Part shown: one piece after another, positions 20,009-31,200 of the stretch
Layout: every line of letters starts with the position of its first letter
How positions within the stretch are numbered: position 1 is the stretch's first letter
Translations under genes and position numbers: made by a program
NCBI RefSeq assembly: GCF_947179165.1
Contig: NC_077244.1
Coordinates: forward strand, 15,944,949 to 16,008,948
Length of the DNA: 64,000 nt
From: Solanum dulcamara
Lineage: Eukaryota; Streptophyta; Magnoliopsida; Solanales; Solanaceae
Direction: 5' to 3'
Notes under the pieces: model-generated
Told to the model about the DNA's origin: nothing
What the model saw: only the letters and a program-made list of their open reading frames with translations
Database searches by the model: none

Positions 20009-22494
20009 TGTCAAGACTCAAGCCTAGGGCCTAGACGTGACATGGCGAATAAGGAACCTAAAAGTACCTCAAACAATCCTCTTATCATTCTTTTATCCTT
20101 TCATAGATAATGACAATAAATAAACAAGAGAAAATCTTAATAGTAAATCTTCAACATACATATTTCCAACAATACCTCCAATTTTTAGAATTAATGGGAC
20201 TAAGACAAGTTCCTATCTCACCTTCAATCATAATAAAAAGAAATGTCATAGTAAGTGTCTAGAGACGACAACATATCATACGCTAGAAAAATAAAGAAAT
20301 ATTGTTCTTAAAATATGGGAACTCACCAAAACAAGCTTTCAAATAAAATCTCAACTAGCCACGTGGAGGAGAACGAGGAGGATCATCGATCCCTACATGG
20401 TGATATCATGTAGGCAAAAGAGTATGCATTAGTACATTGAATATACTAAATATGTAGATATGCATAAACATTGAGGACATATTAAAACATTTATGTAATA
20501 TGAAACATAATGCAATGCATGCATAATCAATCATATAGATATTATTTAAAATATTTATTTTGTGGAAAGATGACCATAACCGACGTTGAAGACCATGCGA
20601 GCTATTATATGAAATCCAACATAACCCCCTACGTTGGCCGGAGAGACTAGTTGCCTAGTAGAACTCCATCAACTTCATTCATTTCTTTAACTTTAACTTT
20701 AAGGACTTTCATGGATCCATTAGCCTAAGCCTACAAGGGCTCCTATGTTGGCACATAGTTAATGAGATAAGGGGTTGCTACTAGGATTTCCTTACCGAAT
20801 CCCACCTCAATGACCCATTCGATGCTAAGTCAATCCCACAGAATAGTTTGATACTTCAAAATAGTCATAACATATAGCTTGAGAATTTAAAACATCATAT
20901 TCAGTAGAATAACTTATTAAAACCTTTGGTAATTCAAATATGCAAGAATTGTCCTTATTGCATAAATAATTCATCATTCATATCATTTAATTATTCTTTT
21001 ATTTTATAAGACTCCCTTTTGATCATAGATATTTCTTTCATAAACATTAATTTGGAGTCAAAGCTTTCAAGTAAAACTTTAGTGAAAACATAATAAAACT
21101 AGATGGGTTTAAATCACTTCAACTTTCAAAAATGTATGTAAATGAAATTATGTATAAATACTTTGAAATCTATTATTTAAAAATCATGCTTTAAACAACC
21201 CACCAGGAATTTCAAGAACCTTTAAAGAGATAAATAGAGAAAATACTAGCAAACCATCATTTTATGCATATGAAACCATTTTGCATCAAAATAGACCAAT
21301 AATTATTAGTTTAAACATGATTTATGATTTAAGTAGAAATAAGAATTATGCATAAAAAAATCTTACTTGAAATCAAGAGATTTAGTTGAAAGAGTTTTAG
21401 ACTACATGGGTGAAAGAACCCATGGACAAACACCCACACACCTTAGAGTACAGCTTAAAGAAAATATACATAATTTATCATATAATCAAAATACTTTAGG
21501 CATGAAAGTGGAAGGAGTACTCTCATTAAAGCCTTATATACGCTAATATAAGATAGGTAATTAAACTTCAAATACTTAATAATTTATGCATTTGGAATCA
21601 TGATATGAAAACCCCATAAAGTTTCATACTTGAATTAAATAGAAGACTTTGATAATTCATTTGGGTTTTATGGATGAAAGGATTCATGAATCAATACTCA
21701 CATACCTTAGATCCAAAGCTTTACTCAGAATCGAAGGACTTAATAAACACTCTTGAATCCTAGCATTTTCTTCTCGCCGGAGCATTTTGTGTACTAGCAG
21801 GAGTATATGAATCACCGAAATAGTATTTCTACACTACTAAAAGCTAAAAATATATTTTGAGAATGAGTAAAGAAGTGTATAGAGAGAAGAGTTACTTGAG
21901 AAAGCTTGATGAACAAAATGATGAAATAAGGTGGGTATTATAAGTGTGAAGGAGGGACCTAACAATAATTAAAATAATTATAAAAACAAATCTAAACATT
22001 TAATGGAGGATTGTGATGTCATGAGTGATGTCAAATAGAGGAATATTGATGTCATGGGTGATGTCAAATGGATCTATAGCTTCTATGGTTGATGAGATGA
22101 ATCTTCTTTTTATGAAATATACTTTTTTGGAACTACCTTTGAACAAGATAACTTCCTAGTTAGGATTTGGTATCTCATATGAATTATAGATCTAGAAATT
22201 TCATTTTATTTTGTTTAAGAATCAACTAATATGGAGCATCCTACAGTGAAATATGATATTTCTTTTACAAATACTCTATTTTATCACAACACCAGATCTT
22301 GCAAAAATTAATTTATTTGGCCTACTTAGCCTCTGAATATTAATATATGGTCTTGGTAATGATGTTGAGTTACTTAGAAATTAGAATCACCTAGTGTAGA
22401 CAATTCTATGAAAAGTTATGCCCAAAATATAGAAGAAATATCATTTTCATCGAGAATTGGAACACCATATATAATATTTTTAGGGGGTGTTACA
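20009..22494 (-). repeat. 5' LTR of element B2
   Basis: On the minus strand it starts TGTAACACCCCC at 22494 and ends GTCTTGACA at 20009. The PBS remnant (CTTAGTATCAAAGAC) lies directly after it at about 19992-20006. It aligns along its whole length with the B1 LTR but is clearly diverged. The solo LTR S2 insertion is absent here, so the uninterrupted site can be read near 21400-21440. The AGTACAT module is at 20421-20455. Confidence 0.85.
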
Positions 22495-22800
22495 AGAACG
22501 ATAGGTTTATCCTTAAAAAATCTCGAATTCTGTTGGCAAGAAACAACTCTTAAGAGCTAGAGCTCAAAAATGTGGTATTCTAATGAATAGACTGTGCAGC
22601 CATTAACTGAGTGAGCATAGAGATAACTCCCATAAATTCAGCTTCTAAAGCCATGGTAGGATGAGTAGTGTGTGGAATCTCTTGAGTCCTATTCTCGACC
22701 TCATTCTCATTCTCAGTAGCTCGAGCTCGATTCTAGGACTGCATTGCAGATGATTGAGGAATCTCATCCTCAGTGATGTTCCTCTAACTTAAGGTTCTTT
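22495..22800 (-). pseudogene. Element A gag, N-terminal part
   Basis: Reading downward from about 22780, one frame gives EAEFMGVISMLTQLMAAQ and ends NRIRDFLRINLSF at the B2 LTR edge. Element F has EAEFRGAIAMLTQLVAAR and TRIRDFLRMNPPTF in the same order, which fixes the identity. The next about 150 residues of gag are absent and it resumes at 9975. At least two stops are present. Confidence 0.75.
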
Positions 22801-23003
22801 TGAAAGATATGATCTGAAATCGTGAAACACACGAATTAGAAGGAGATTCATAAATTCTATAACATGAACTGGAGTATGAAAGAAGTCAAAAAATTCCTAA
22901 AAGCCATGTAGCCTCCTCATTATAGATGTGGCGCACTTCACACCTATAAAAAGGACTCTACTAGACTCGACTTCATAGACTCCCTAGGACTCTTGAACTC
23001 TAT

Positions 23004-23015
23004 GCTCTGATACTA
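23004..23015 (-). promoter_or_regulatory. Primer binding site of element A
   Basis: On the minus strand TAGTATCAGAGC, one change from the initiator tRNA-Met site. It lies a few bases from the decayed LTR end (GCATAAAG in place of GTGACA). Confidence 0.75.
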
Positions 23016-23021
23016 AATTCT

Positions 23022-23371
23022 TTATGCCTCGAGTCTACACCCTAGGCATCGCCGACACTCAGAACCCATTGATGGTCCTAAATGAACCCTTGACCTGGTC
23101 GACGCACTAAGAGGAAGAGTGACTTATTGAACTTAGTAGTCACTATAAATGTAAATAAACTTAATAATATCAAGTTTAAAAATCAAAGATCAAATATATA
23201 TATGAGACATGACTCAATATTTTTAAAATAGACTCAAATGAATAAACTACACGTTGTCTGACTATTTATGAAGCCTCTAATACTGACTCAGAAAAAGGAT
23301 ACCGGTAGAGACCCATGGCTACCACAAACTGATAAATAGATGACCAAAAAGTAAAGACTCAAGAGCGCCTC
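23022..23371 (-). repeat. 5' LTR of element A, 3' portion
   Basis: It matches the 3' LTR at 1371-1745 (for example GAGTCTACACCCTAGGC against GAGTCTACATCCTAGGC). The match stops at GCGCCTC, where solo LTR C begins. Confidence 0.8.
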
Positions 23372-26300
23372 TATAATGACCCTCCAAGTCATTTTCTTCA
23401 TTCTTCATTTTTTTCAACATTTAGAGCTTTCCTGCAGCAACCCCAAGTTATTTATGACTTGCCGTCAATGATAGTTTGGTCACCTGGTCATTTGTTTGGA
23501 TTTTATGCCCATTTCCCTAATTTGGAGCTTTTATAATTTAAAAAGTTGACTTTGGTCATAACTTTAGGTAAATGACCTTTTAATGGAATTTTGATGGTTC
23601 CATCAGCTCTGAAATGACCAAATTAGACTAGTAGCTTGGTCGGCATGAGTATCGATGAAATAAATATGAGTTTGAGGCCATTTGAAGCTTTTGCCTTTAA
23701 AATTTAACCTATAGTTGACTTTGGTCAACATTCTTAGAAAATGCACCCGGATAAAAATTTTGACAGCGCGGTTAGCTTTGAAATATCGAGTTTGGTCTAG
23801 AATGACCCTTTGTTCGCTTCCTGAGGCTTCCAATTTAATCCCAAGGCTTGTTGTGGAATTTGGCTTAAAATGGCACCTAGGTGTATGCCAACTTTCAGTT
23901 GTATCAAACTTGTATGGAAATTTCGACTGCACCATTGAGTCTGCAACATCGAATTTGATAGAGTAGCATATCTCATTTGCACGCAAGGAATTTTGAACGA
24001 ATTACGAGCACCCCATCGAACTATTTGAACTTGGTGAAAATCAACTTTTTAGCTAATATCTAATGCAGCCAAAATTATTCTCCACGTTCACCGAGGTCTA
24101 GAAAATTGAACTCCGCATTCGTGGGACATGGGGTGCATTTGCGGAGATGAATGTGGTTTGCCTCCACTTTCGCTGGGCTTGGGCCACGTTCGTAGAGGTG
24201 CGAGGCTTTTACATCCAATTTTGTAGGCCTCTGGCCATGTTCGTGAAGGCCAAGCTTTTTGACCTTCATGTTTGCGGGCCACGTAGGCCGCGTTTGCGAA
24301 GGCCAAGACCTTGGCCTTTTAATGAAAGTCCAAGGACGAAAATCAGCCACAACCCTTCATTTCAAACCTCTATTTCTCCTTCAATACAAGCTCATATTTA
24401 ACGATTTAAAGGTTTAAATTCAAGAGAATTTTATGAAAAATCTGGTGGTGAGCTCAGAACCTTGAGGGGAGGCTTCGTGTGAGGTAAATTTATAAAACTA
24501 GCTACTGTTTTAGTCATTTTCGGAATGAAATTTTTTTGAATTTTGAAAGATTGTATCTTGGCCATTTTAGCTCCACTTTTAGTGATTTTGAGGCTAACTT
24601 ATGGTTTTTTTGCAAGGAACAATGTAGTATTCTTGGTTTGGGTTGTGGAGGTGTCGTTTGTAAGAAATTACTGATCAAAAGATGCTGCCATTTTCACCTT
24701 TTTAGTTTGAATTATGAAAATTTTGTTGCATAATTGTCTTGAGGTATTTTTCCACCCCGAATTATGTTGTAAATCGATCCTTGAGCTTGGGTGCTGTTTA
24801 GAACCCATTTTTGGGATCAATTTCTAAATTTTGAATGTGGGTCCCACATTTCTCATTTTGGATACTGAAATTGTTTTGTCTCCAATAATTTTTTATTTAG
24901 TGTCAAAACGATCGTAACGACATTGTGATTCTAATTTTAATAATATGGAAATGTTCTGAGGCCATTTGGTAAGGGAAAGCTCGGATTTCGTGAGTTGGAG
25001 CTCGTGCGGTCGGCTTACAAGTAGGCTACAGTCTCCCCCTTTTGACTGAACTCTATTAGATATCGTGTAATATATTTTACATGAGACTTAGGTGAGTATT
25101 TTTTGAGATTAGAATTGTCTCATCCGATTCTCGTTTCTTGTTCCCAGGTGAGCTTTAAGCTAGAGTAGTCCCGTAATATCCTTAGATTAGGTTGTGGCCT
25201 TGGTGGTGGTGTTGAATTATCCTTATTATCTTGTTTAGGGTTGATATTGATGGCCTTAGGCTAGGTTTGAAACTTAGGTGCTTTATCAGGTGTTCATTGC
25301 CCTCTTAGTAAGCCGTAGCTTCCAATAGGGCTTATTATGGATATGATACCCTTTATGCTAGTTTTTGAGACCTCTGCGCTTGTCATAATTATAGGTTTGG
25401 CTTAGCTTTGCCCTTTGGGAGCTGAGGTGCCATATTTTTGGTAAGGCATTGATCCTAAAGATATTTCTCCCCCTAGTGGATTGTGATCCATTCTCAATTT
25501 CTCACTATTATTCAGCTGTAGGCTTAGGATGCCTCTATATCTATTATCCATTGATTGGGCTCGAGGCTACGCTCGAAGAGCTATTATGTCCCAGGTTAGT
25601 CCCTTCTAGCCCTGACTATGTGGTTTAGCTCGATGTTACTATTTTTATTGCGTATTTTTTGTATGAATGCTGGTGATGGCATGCTTGCATTGATTAATCA
25701 TATTCACTCATTTTGGGGGTATGATCTTAGATTTCATTAGTTTTTAACTACTATTTCTGAGAAGGACTTCTCACACTTTTACTATTTTAAACTAATTTTA
25801 AAGGGAGTCAAGACACCTGGGATATTGGATACTAGTTTTGAGATTTATGAGGCGTTAAAGATGTGCTCCTTTTATACTGGCAGTTTTAGAGGCATCGAGG
25901 ATGCGCTCAGTTTTTATTGATATACGGTGCGGCATCGCCCTTTTATAGGTTGGTTGCATCGGGGATGCCTTAGCCTATACTTGATTATCTGGTGCAACGT
26001 CACCCTTTCTATATCATCTTGGATGCTCACTCTCTGATTCCACTACGGAGATTCTATATATCTATGTAAGACATGGTTTGGGCCTAAGCAGTGTATACAG
26101 ACTATCCACATCCCCTCTGGGCCCCTCTTATCAGTGCACCACTAAACTGGATAAGGAAGTCGCATGGGTCCCACCTAGCAGGTCGGGGGCTAGGGTGGGT
26201 CTATAAACTTGTTGTCGTTGTTGATTGCTGAGAGCCACTAATAATATTACCATTCTTACTACAAACATGCATTCATTAGCATTGTATATTACTAGTATAT

Positions 26301-27283
26301 TTGTATGTTGTTTGGTCCCCTGATTTATGAGAGTCGGGGGTATATTTGTCATTATTTGTACCTTTTGGGGGTATGGGCATCCGGTCAATTATTGTCTGAT
26401 TATACTTGCTCTTATCTTTTGTTGTACTTATAGCTGGCACCTTTGGTTGTATTGTTAGTTCGATTACGTGGTATGTGAGTTGGATTAAAGTTGGTCATTC
26501 CTGCTAGGCTCAGTAAGAATAGTTCCTAGGTGATTATGTGGTTAGAGTTGCCAGTTAGCACTGTATTTTCATTAGTAGACTCCTATGATGCATTCTTCCT
26601 ATTAATAGGTTGATGGATTGCGTTGCAGGTGTGCTCCCTGACTCTGCTCCTTTATCTGTGTCTCCGATCTCCTTATCTTATTTCCTATCATTATTGTGAT
26701 AATTTCTGATTAGTTACTTATGCAGTATTTACCTTATTATATGTTTATTATACTTGCTTTATCTATGGAGCTCAGTTGGCCTATGCTTACTGAGTAACAT
26801 TCATTTGGTACTCATACTACACTTCTTCCCCTTGCAGATTATAGTACGGGTTATTGCAGTTGATTTGGACTGGTGCAGAGCAACTTCTGCTTTGGAGATT
26901 TGGTGAGTTCCTGGCGTTCAGATTTATCGATTTCCACCCATACGAAATTAGGACTAGTCTTTACTTACTTTCAAAGACCGTCTGTACTCATATTATATTT
27001 GTAAAAGCCTTATACTTCTGTTTTGGTTTAGATGCTTGGTTACTGACTGATTCTAGGTCTTGGGGTTATTTCTTGTGGTTGTTTTAGTTGTTCTTTCTCT
27101 TCTCATTAGCACTTACTTTCCACTGTGTTTATCCATCTTCCTCTTGATAGCCCGTTCTTTCTCTTCTCATCTTCCTCTTGAAAGTCTGTTACCTCTGGTT
27201 CTGGGCTAAGGGTTAAGGGTTAGTCTTACCTGCTGGTGGCTGTTTGCAGGTGCCATCACGGCCTGAGAAATTAGGTCATGACA
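23372..27283 (+). mobile_element. Solo-LTR-like insertion C (3.9 kb)
   Basis: It begins TATAATGACCCTCC (TGTAATGACCC expected) and ends GGTCATGACA. Inside there is no gag-pol, PBS or PPT, so it reads as one very long LTR. GC-rich short palindromes lie at 24085-24315. The flanking pentamers GCCTC and GTATG do not match. The host LTR lacks the 1.1 kb (1745-2843 of the other copy) at this exact point, so host sequence was lost. The open frames at 23603-24401 and 26854-27087 are incidental. A reverse fragment of the same family is at 37031-37240. Confidence 0.65.
24085..24315 (+). repeat. TTCGCGAAGGCC-type palindrome block of LTR C
   Basis: Decayed copies of a (C/G)(T/G)TTCG(C/T)(G/A)AAGGCCAAG unit recur about every 40-50 bp (GTTCGTGAAGGCCAAG, GTTTGCGAAGGCCAAG, TTCGTAGAGGTGCGAGG). 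The block is richer in G+C and CpG than the rest of the LTR. A run of C and T with CAACCCTTCATTTC follows, as in a transcript leader. It sits at the same relative place as the other LTR palindrome blocks. Confidence 0.6.
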
Positions 27284-28225
27284 GTATGAAGCTCAAGAAT
27301 TCACTTTATCAGAATTGAAAATCGAACTCAAAGCTCATCTTTGACTGTATGAAGATGTAGGGCACGAGGATGAACTATGTCCAACGTTATGATAGCCTTA
27401 CATACCTGAAATAAATAATATCTAAGTAAAATTCGAAGACTTGGCTTGAAACCCTTGAACCCTTGCTTTTATCCTTCTCTCCAATTCTTGCTCTCAAAAG
27501 ATTTTTGGTGTTAATGAAAGAAAAATCCCAATGGGTACTGATGAGGGACTAAATTTGGTCCCAAATGTATTGGGTTAAGTTCTGAAAAGGGTGGGAAAAT
27601 ACCCAAATACCCTTCATTAAACCTGGAAAAAGTCGAACACAAGTACCTTAACACGGATCGTACAACCCTTCACGATCTGTAAAGGTGTCTGTGGAAATGG
27701 CCACAGGCTGGGATCCTTAGAGGCTGGGTCTATTGGCGCCTTTTATGGCTCGTGGACCCTTCTATGAGTTGTGGAAGTGCACCGTGGAAGATACACTAAT
27801 GGACTTGACTTTGGTGTCCATGGACCCCCTTTTGACGGGTCGTGAAAACCCCTATGGATCATAGACTCGCTCGTGTAAGTGGCATTTGATCAGGGATCCT
27901 TGGGGGAGGGTCTACGGAACCTCCCATGGTCCGTAGACCCTCTCACTGGTCATGACCATGGCTCATAAAAGAAGGCTTGAAGATTAGGCATTGGGGTCCC
28001 TTCTACGGATATCCCTACGATTTGTATAATGTTCTACGGGACGTAGAAATCCATCATATAAGGTCCTCATATCTTATAGATTTTTTGCTAAGTACTGGTA
28101 TTTTCTACGAGTCTTTTCCACGACCCGTGGTGCACTCCACAGATCGTGAAGAGTTCCCGTGGACCCCTTGACAACTTTCTTCTCTTAGCTTTTCCATTGG
28201 TTCTTGAATAGTACGGGGTGTTACA
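27284..28225 (-). repeat. 5' LTR of element A, 5' portion
   Basis: On the minus strand it starts TGTAACACCCCGTAC at 28225 and matches the 3' LTR at 2843-3779. It includes its own palindrome block (27650-28160) with ACGGATCGTAC and CTACGGGACGTAGA variants. The match resumes at AAGCTCAAGAATTCAC just after solo LTR C. Confidence 0.85.
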
Positions 28226-28451
28226 TTTCTTTTTCTTCCCTTAGTATTAAATAACCATATAAAGTAATAGTAGTCAAATTTAGAATTTCAATGTATCTTC
28301 TTTATTTCTTTTTTTTCTTAAATAAATTCGGATATCGTTATTCCAAAGTGTTATTGTAAGGTTAGTTTAATAAAATACACCACTAGTAAAAAAATTATTA
28401 AGGAGTGTGTCGAGTCAATATGAGTCAAGTATTATCAAAATAGAAGGAGTA
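28226..28451. mobile_element. Right half of the Stowaway-like MITE
   Basis: It continues from 1368 across element A (TTCTTCCCTTAGTATTAAAT...) and ends AATAGAAGGAGTA, the inverse of the left end TACTCCCTCCATT. TA lies at the outer edge. Confidence 0.7.
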
Positions 28452-28630
28452 TTTTCTTTCAATACTACCCATATCATTAAATAACTACATAAAATATTAA
28501 TAATCAAATTTAAATTTACAAAGCTTAATCAATAAGATTAATTTAATAAAATAAATTGCAATAAACACTTTCCTAAGGGAAATGACAAGTCAACATGAAA
28601 CTAATAAAATTAAAAATAAGGCGTATAAAG
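28452..28630. repeat. Second, diverged copy of the MITE right half
   Basis: CCATATCATTAAATAACTAC, then TAATAATCAAATTTAAATTT and AAGATTAATTTAATAAAAT, follow the same order as 28245-28385. It ends with AAATGACAAGTCAACATGAA in place of the GTGTCGAGTCAATATGAGTC of the first copy. The pair suggests tandem or nested MITEs. The outer inverted repeat of this copy is not clear. Confidence 0.55.
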
Positions 28631-29057
28631 TAAAAATCATATAATTTGGAGGGTAATCCCAAAATCAATATCATCCCCAGATAAGCTATCTGAAATACAA
28701 TTTTTCTCATAATTTATAAAATAATACGACTTTGTATTAATCTCTCGAATGTATGCTGAACAATTGGTAGAAATGTGGTCTTATGTCAAAACCTGCAATG
28801 TTTTAAAATGTGTGAGTTAGTGGTGATAAATCGCAGGTTGTGTTAAATATGAGTGGGTTAAAATGGGTGAATATAAAATGAGTAATAATCCGATATGTTC
28901 ATTTTCATCTAGATAAAGTGGATTGGGTGACAAAATGGGTTGGTTAAAAGATAGGTTGATCCATATTTATCTATATATTTCATGACTAAATTATATTCTA
29001 TTTTAGAATTCAATATTCGAATAAAACTTCAATAATCTGATAACTGAGTTGCATGAA
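28631..29057. other. AT-rich intergenic stretch
   Basis: No gene is recognisable. It contains a run of AATGGGT-type words (28855-28960: AAAATGGGTGAAT, AAAATGGGTTGGTT) like those in other Solanaceae repeats, but no ends can be assigned. Confidence 0.4.
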
Positions 29058-29175
29058 ATTGTAATGACCTCTTCTGTCATTACTGAAATATCTATGACCA
29101 AGGCATAAGAGTTTTCATTTTTTAATTTTATTTTTAATATAAATTTGAGTTGAGGTAACAATTATTTTGGTTATC
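29058..29175 (+). repeat. Possible start of a C-type LTR (stub)
   Basis: TGTAATGACCTCTTCTGTCATTAC resembles the start of solo LTR C (TATAATGACCCTCCAAGTCATT). After about 118 bp it is interrupted by a different LTR-like start. The similarity is limited to the first about 25 bases. Confidence 0.3.
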
Positions 29176-30388
29176 GTAACACCTCAAACCTTCTAGTTAA
29201 GATTTGTACCTTTCTATATGTGTAGATAGATCCGAACTCCAGGAAATTTTATTGTTCATATGTGTTAAGATCAATTCTTTTGTGTGATATTACATTAGAT
29301 ATTAATTAAGGGCATACAATATCCCTAGCTTAAAGTTGAGTTGGAAACGTCCTTACCGATTTCGATATGAGTTTTTACATGGATCAATTTCAAATGATTA
29401 TAACTCCTAGAACATAAATAGTTACATGGCCTATGACCTATAAAATTAAAGATTTTTGAGTCTTGTTTCCAATGCCACTGGCCGTTCATTAATCTGAATC
29501 TGAAGCAAAAGGTTATAATCATTTTACTAAAATATGTCTGAACTAAAACAGTTGCTTTGCTATAGCAAAAAATGGCTCACTATAGAGAACATTATTAAAG
29601 TATGATTTTGGCGAATTTTAAGCCATAAACTGCAAAACCTCATTCCAAAGTCCTAGAGGGGTGATATTTTAAGGTTAGGGTGAAAATTCTTCATTGAGGT
29701 AAGTTTTCTATCAACTTCTTCACCTATTAATTCGTTAACACCTTAAAACCATTAGAACTATTGTTAATGGTGGAATTATGGGTTAGAACCCTAGGTTCAA
29801 GAAATTTTGGGGAAAACGAATGGATTATGTATTATATCACCTAGAATTATTTTTATTTTATAAACTTATGATTCCTAGCTTGAATTTGTTGTTCTAAAAT
29901 ATGATTGTGATGGTTGAAAATTTTGGATTTAATAAAGATTAGACCTTTAGCATAAAATAAATTAAAATAATTGGGGTAGAAACTCTATTAATTTTGATAA
30001 TGCGAGTATTATAAAATTAATTAGTGATGAAATGACCATTAAGTAATGATATAGATTGTGAATAAGGAGAGAAATAGTGGGTTTGAATTATCAAAGTATT
30101 TTATTTGAAGAGTGAATGACTAGCTACTCTTAAAATTTCTTGTTTGTTAGATGAATGTTTTGAGATACGAAGAAAAGAAAAAGATATCCGTGAAGTAGCT
30201 TACTTGTTTCATGATCTTCTATTAAGATAGGTTATAATTTACTTTATGTATAAACTTGATTAGTGACACGTATATACATAGTAGAATTTATGGAGATTGC
30301 ATGTTTAGGCCTATGAGCATGACAATTTGATGGATACACTTTAGTATAATATAATCAGGAATAATGTGAATATGTGTGTATTGCATGT
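29176..30388 (+). repeat. Probable 5' part of an unassigned LTR
   Basis: It opens GTAACACCTCAAACCTTC, like other LTR starts here (TGTAACACC). It then has about 1.2 kb of non-coding AT-rich sequence ending abruptly at the truncated integrase of element D. No PBS or second copy in the window allows confirmation. The open frames at 29325-29522 and 30376-30558 are incidental. Confidence 0.4.
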
Positions 30389-31200
30389 ATTTTCGGCTCT
30401 GGATGGTCTTTAATCTTTCTCTATTGAGTCTAACCTTCTCCATAGCCTCATGCACCAACTCGGTTCCTATCAAGGTAACCTCACCAACTTTAGATCAACC
30501 AATAGGAGACTACACCTCCTACCATATAAAGCCTCAAATGGAGCCATTTGGATACTAGAATGGTAGCTATTATTATAGGCAAACTCCATAAATGGCAAAT
30601 TAGCATCCAATTACCCTTGAAGTCTATGACACAAGCTCTCAACATGTCTTCCAATGTTTGAATGGTACGCTGGTATTTGGCCATCGGTTTAAGGGTGAAA
30701 TGTCATACTAGATTAACTGGAGTACCAAGACCCTTTTGAAAATATCTCCAAAATCAAGAAGCGAATTGTGTACCTCGATCTAAAATGATAGACAATGGAA
30801 TACCATGAATCTTAGCCATCCCAAATGTAAAGTCTAGCATAATCTTTGGCTGAATAAGAAGTCTTGATGGGAAGAAAATGCGCCAACTTAGTCATTCGGT
30901 CAAAAATAACCCAAATTGAATCATGTTGCCTATAGGTACGAGGCAATCCTGTGATGAAGTCTATATTCAAGTCTTCCCATTTCCAATTAGGAATTTTAAT
31001 ATCTTGAGCTAAACCTCCTGATTTTTTATGCTCAACCTTCACTTGTTGATAATTAGGACATTTGGCCACAAACTCTGCAATATCCTTTTTCATGTCATTC
31101 TAGCAATACACTTCCTTCAAATCTAGCTACATCTTTGTGGAACCTAGATGAATAAAATATCAGGGACTATGAGCTTCGAGCAAAATTATTTCCCTCAAGC
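30389..31200 (-). pseudogene. Element D integrase, C-terminally truncated
   Basis: Zinc-binding and core integrase. [20 protein letters not shown] (last cysteine changed to Y), then NIDFITGLPRTYRQHDSIWV and DRMTKLAHFLPIKTSYSAKD at 30812-31093. A frameshift follows, then IILDRGTQF with the second aspartate kept, and RTIQTLEDMLRACVIDFKGN at 30490-30684. The reading stops matching at EKVRLNRERLKTIQSRK (30390), where unrelated LTR-like sequence begins. The C-terminal domain, chromodomain, PPT and 3' LTR are missing. Confidence 0.88.

Larger units (their letters stand above)
9976..22494. mobile_element. Composite B1/B2: two inverted elements fused at their 3' ends
   Basis: Both outer ends are LTR starts: TGTAACACCCCC at 9976, and its complement ending at 22494. 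B1 (plus) has an LTR, a gag-pol remnant and a PPT. B2 (minus) has an LTR, a short leader, a deleted internal region and a PPT. The two PPTs face each other across a 69 bp remnant (18497-18565) made of the first bases of both 3' LTRs. Flanking pentamers differ (AGCAT, AGAAC). The two LTRs differ by roughly a fifth to a quarter by eye, so they are two elements, not one palindromic copy. Confidence 0.75.
1369..28225 (-). mobile_element. Element A: Ty3/gypsy chromovirus, nested host of other insertions
   Basis: Complete but dead element on the minus strand. Its 5' LTR is at 23022-28225 (interrupted), PBS at 23004, gag-pol from about 22800 down to 3930, PPT at 3780 and 3' LTR at 1369-3779. The flanking pentamers are TTTTT and TTTCT, consistent with a decayed 5 bp target duplication in a poly-T tract of a MITE. 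Nested insertions are S1 (7648-9740), B1/B2 with S2 (9976-22494) and C (23372-27283). Sampled LTR stretches look only about four-fifths identical by eye, so this is an old insertion. Confidence 0.85.

Noticed and set aside
9976..22494. B1/B2 as a foldback transposon or a single palindromic cDNA insertion
   Set aside because: The two LTRs and arms differ too much by eye for a single event, each half has its own PBS and PPT, and the flanks do not form a target duplication.
23603..24401. Overlapping open frames on both strands (up to 127 codons)
   Set aside because: They fall in the long LTR C, partly in its palindrome block; no similarity, no conserved start, and open on both strands by base composition.
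26854..27087. 77-codon open frame with hydrophobic residues
   Set aside because: Inside LTR C near its 3' end; no supporting context.
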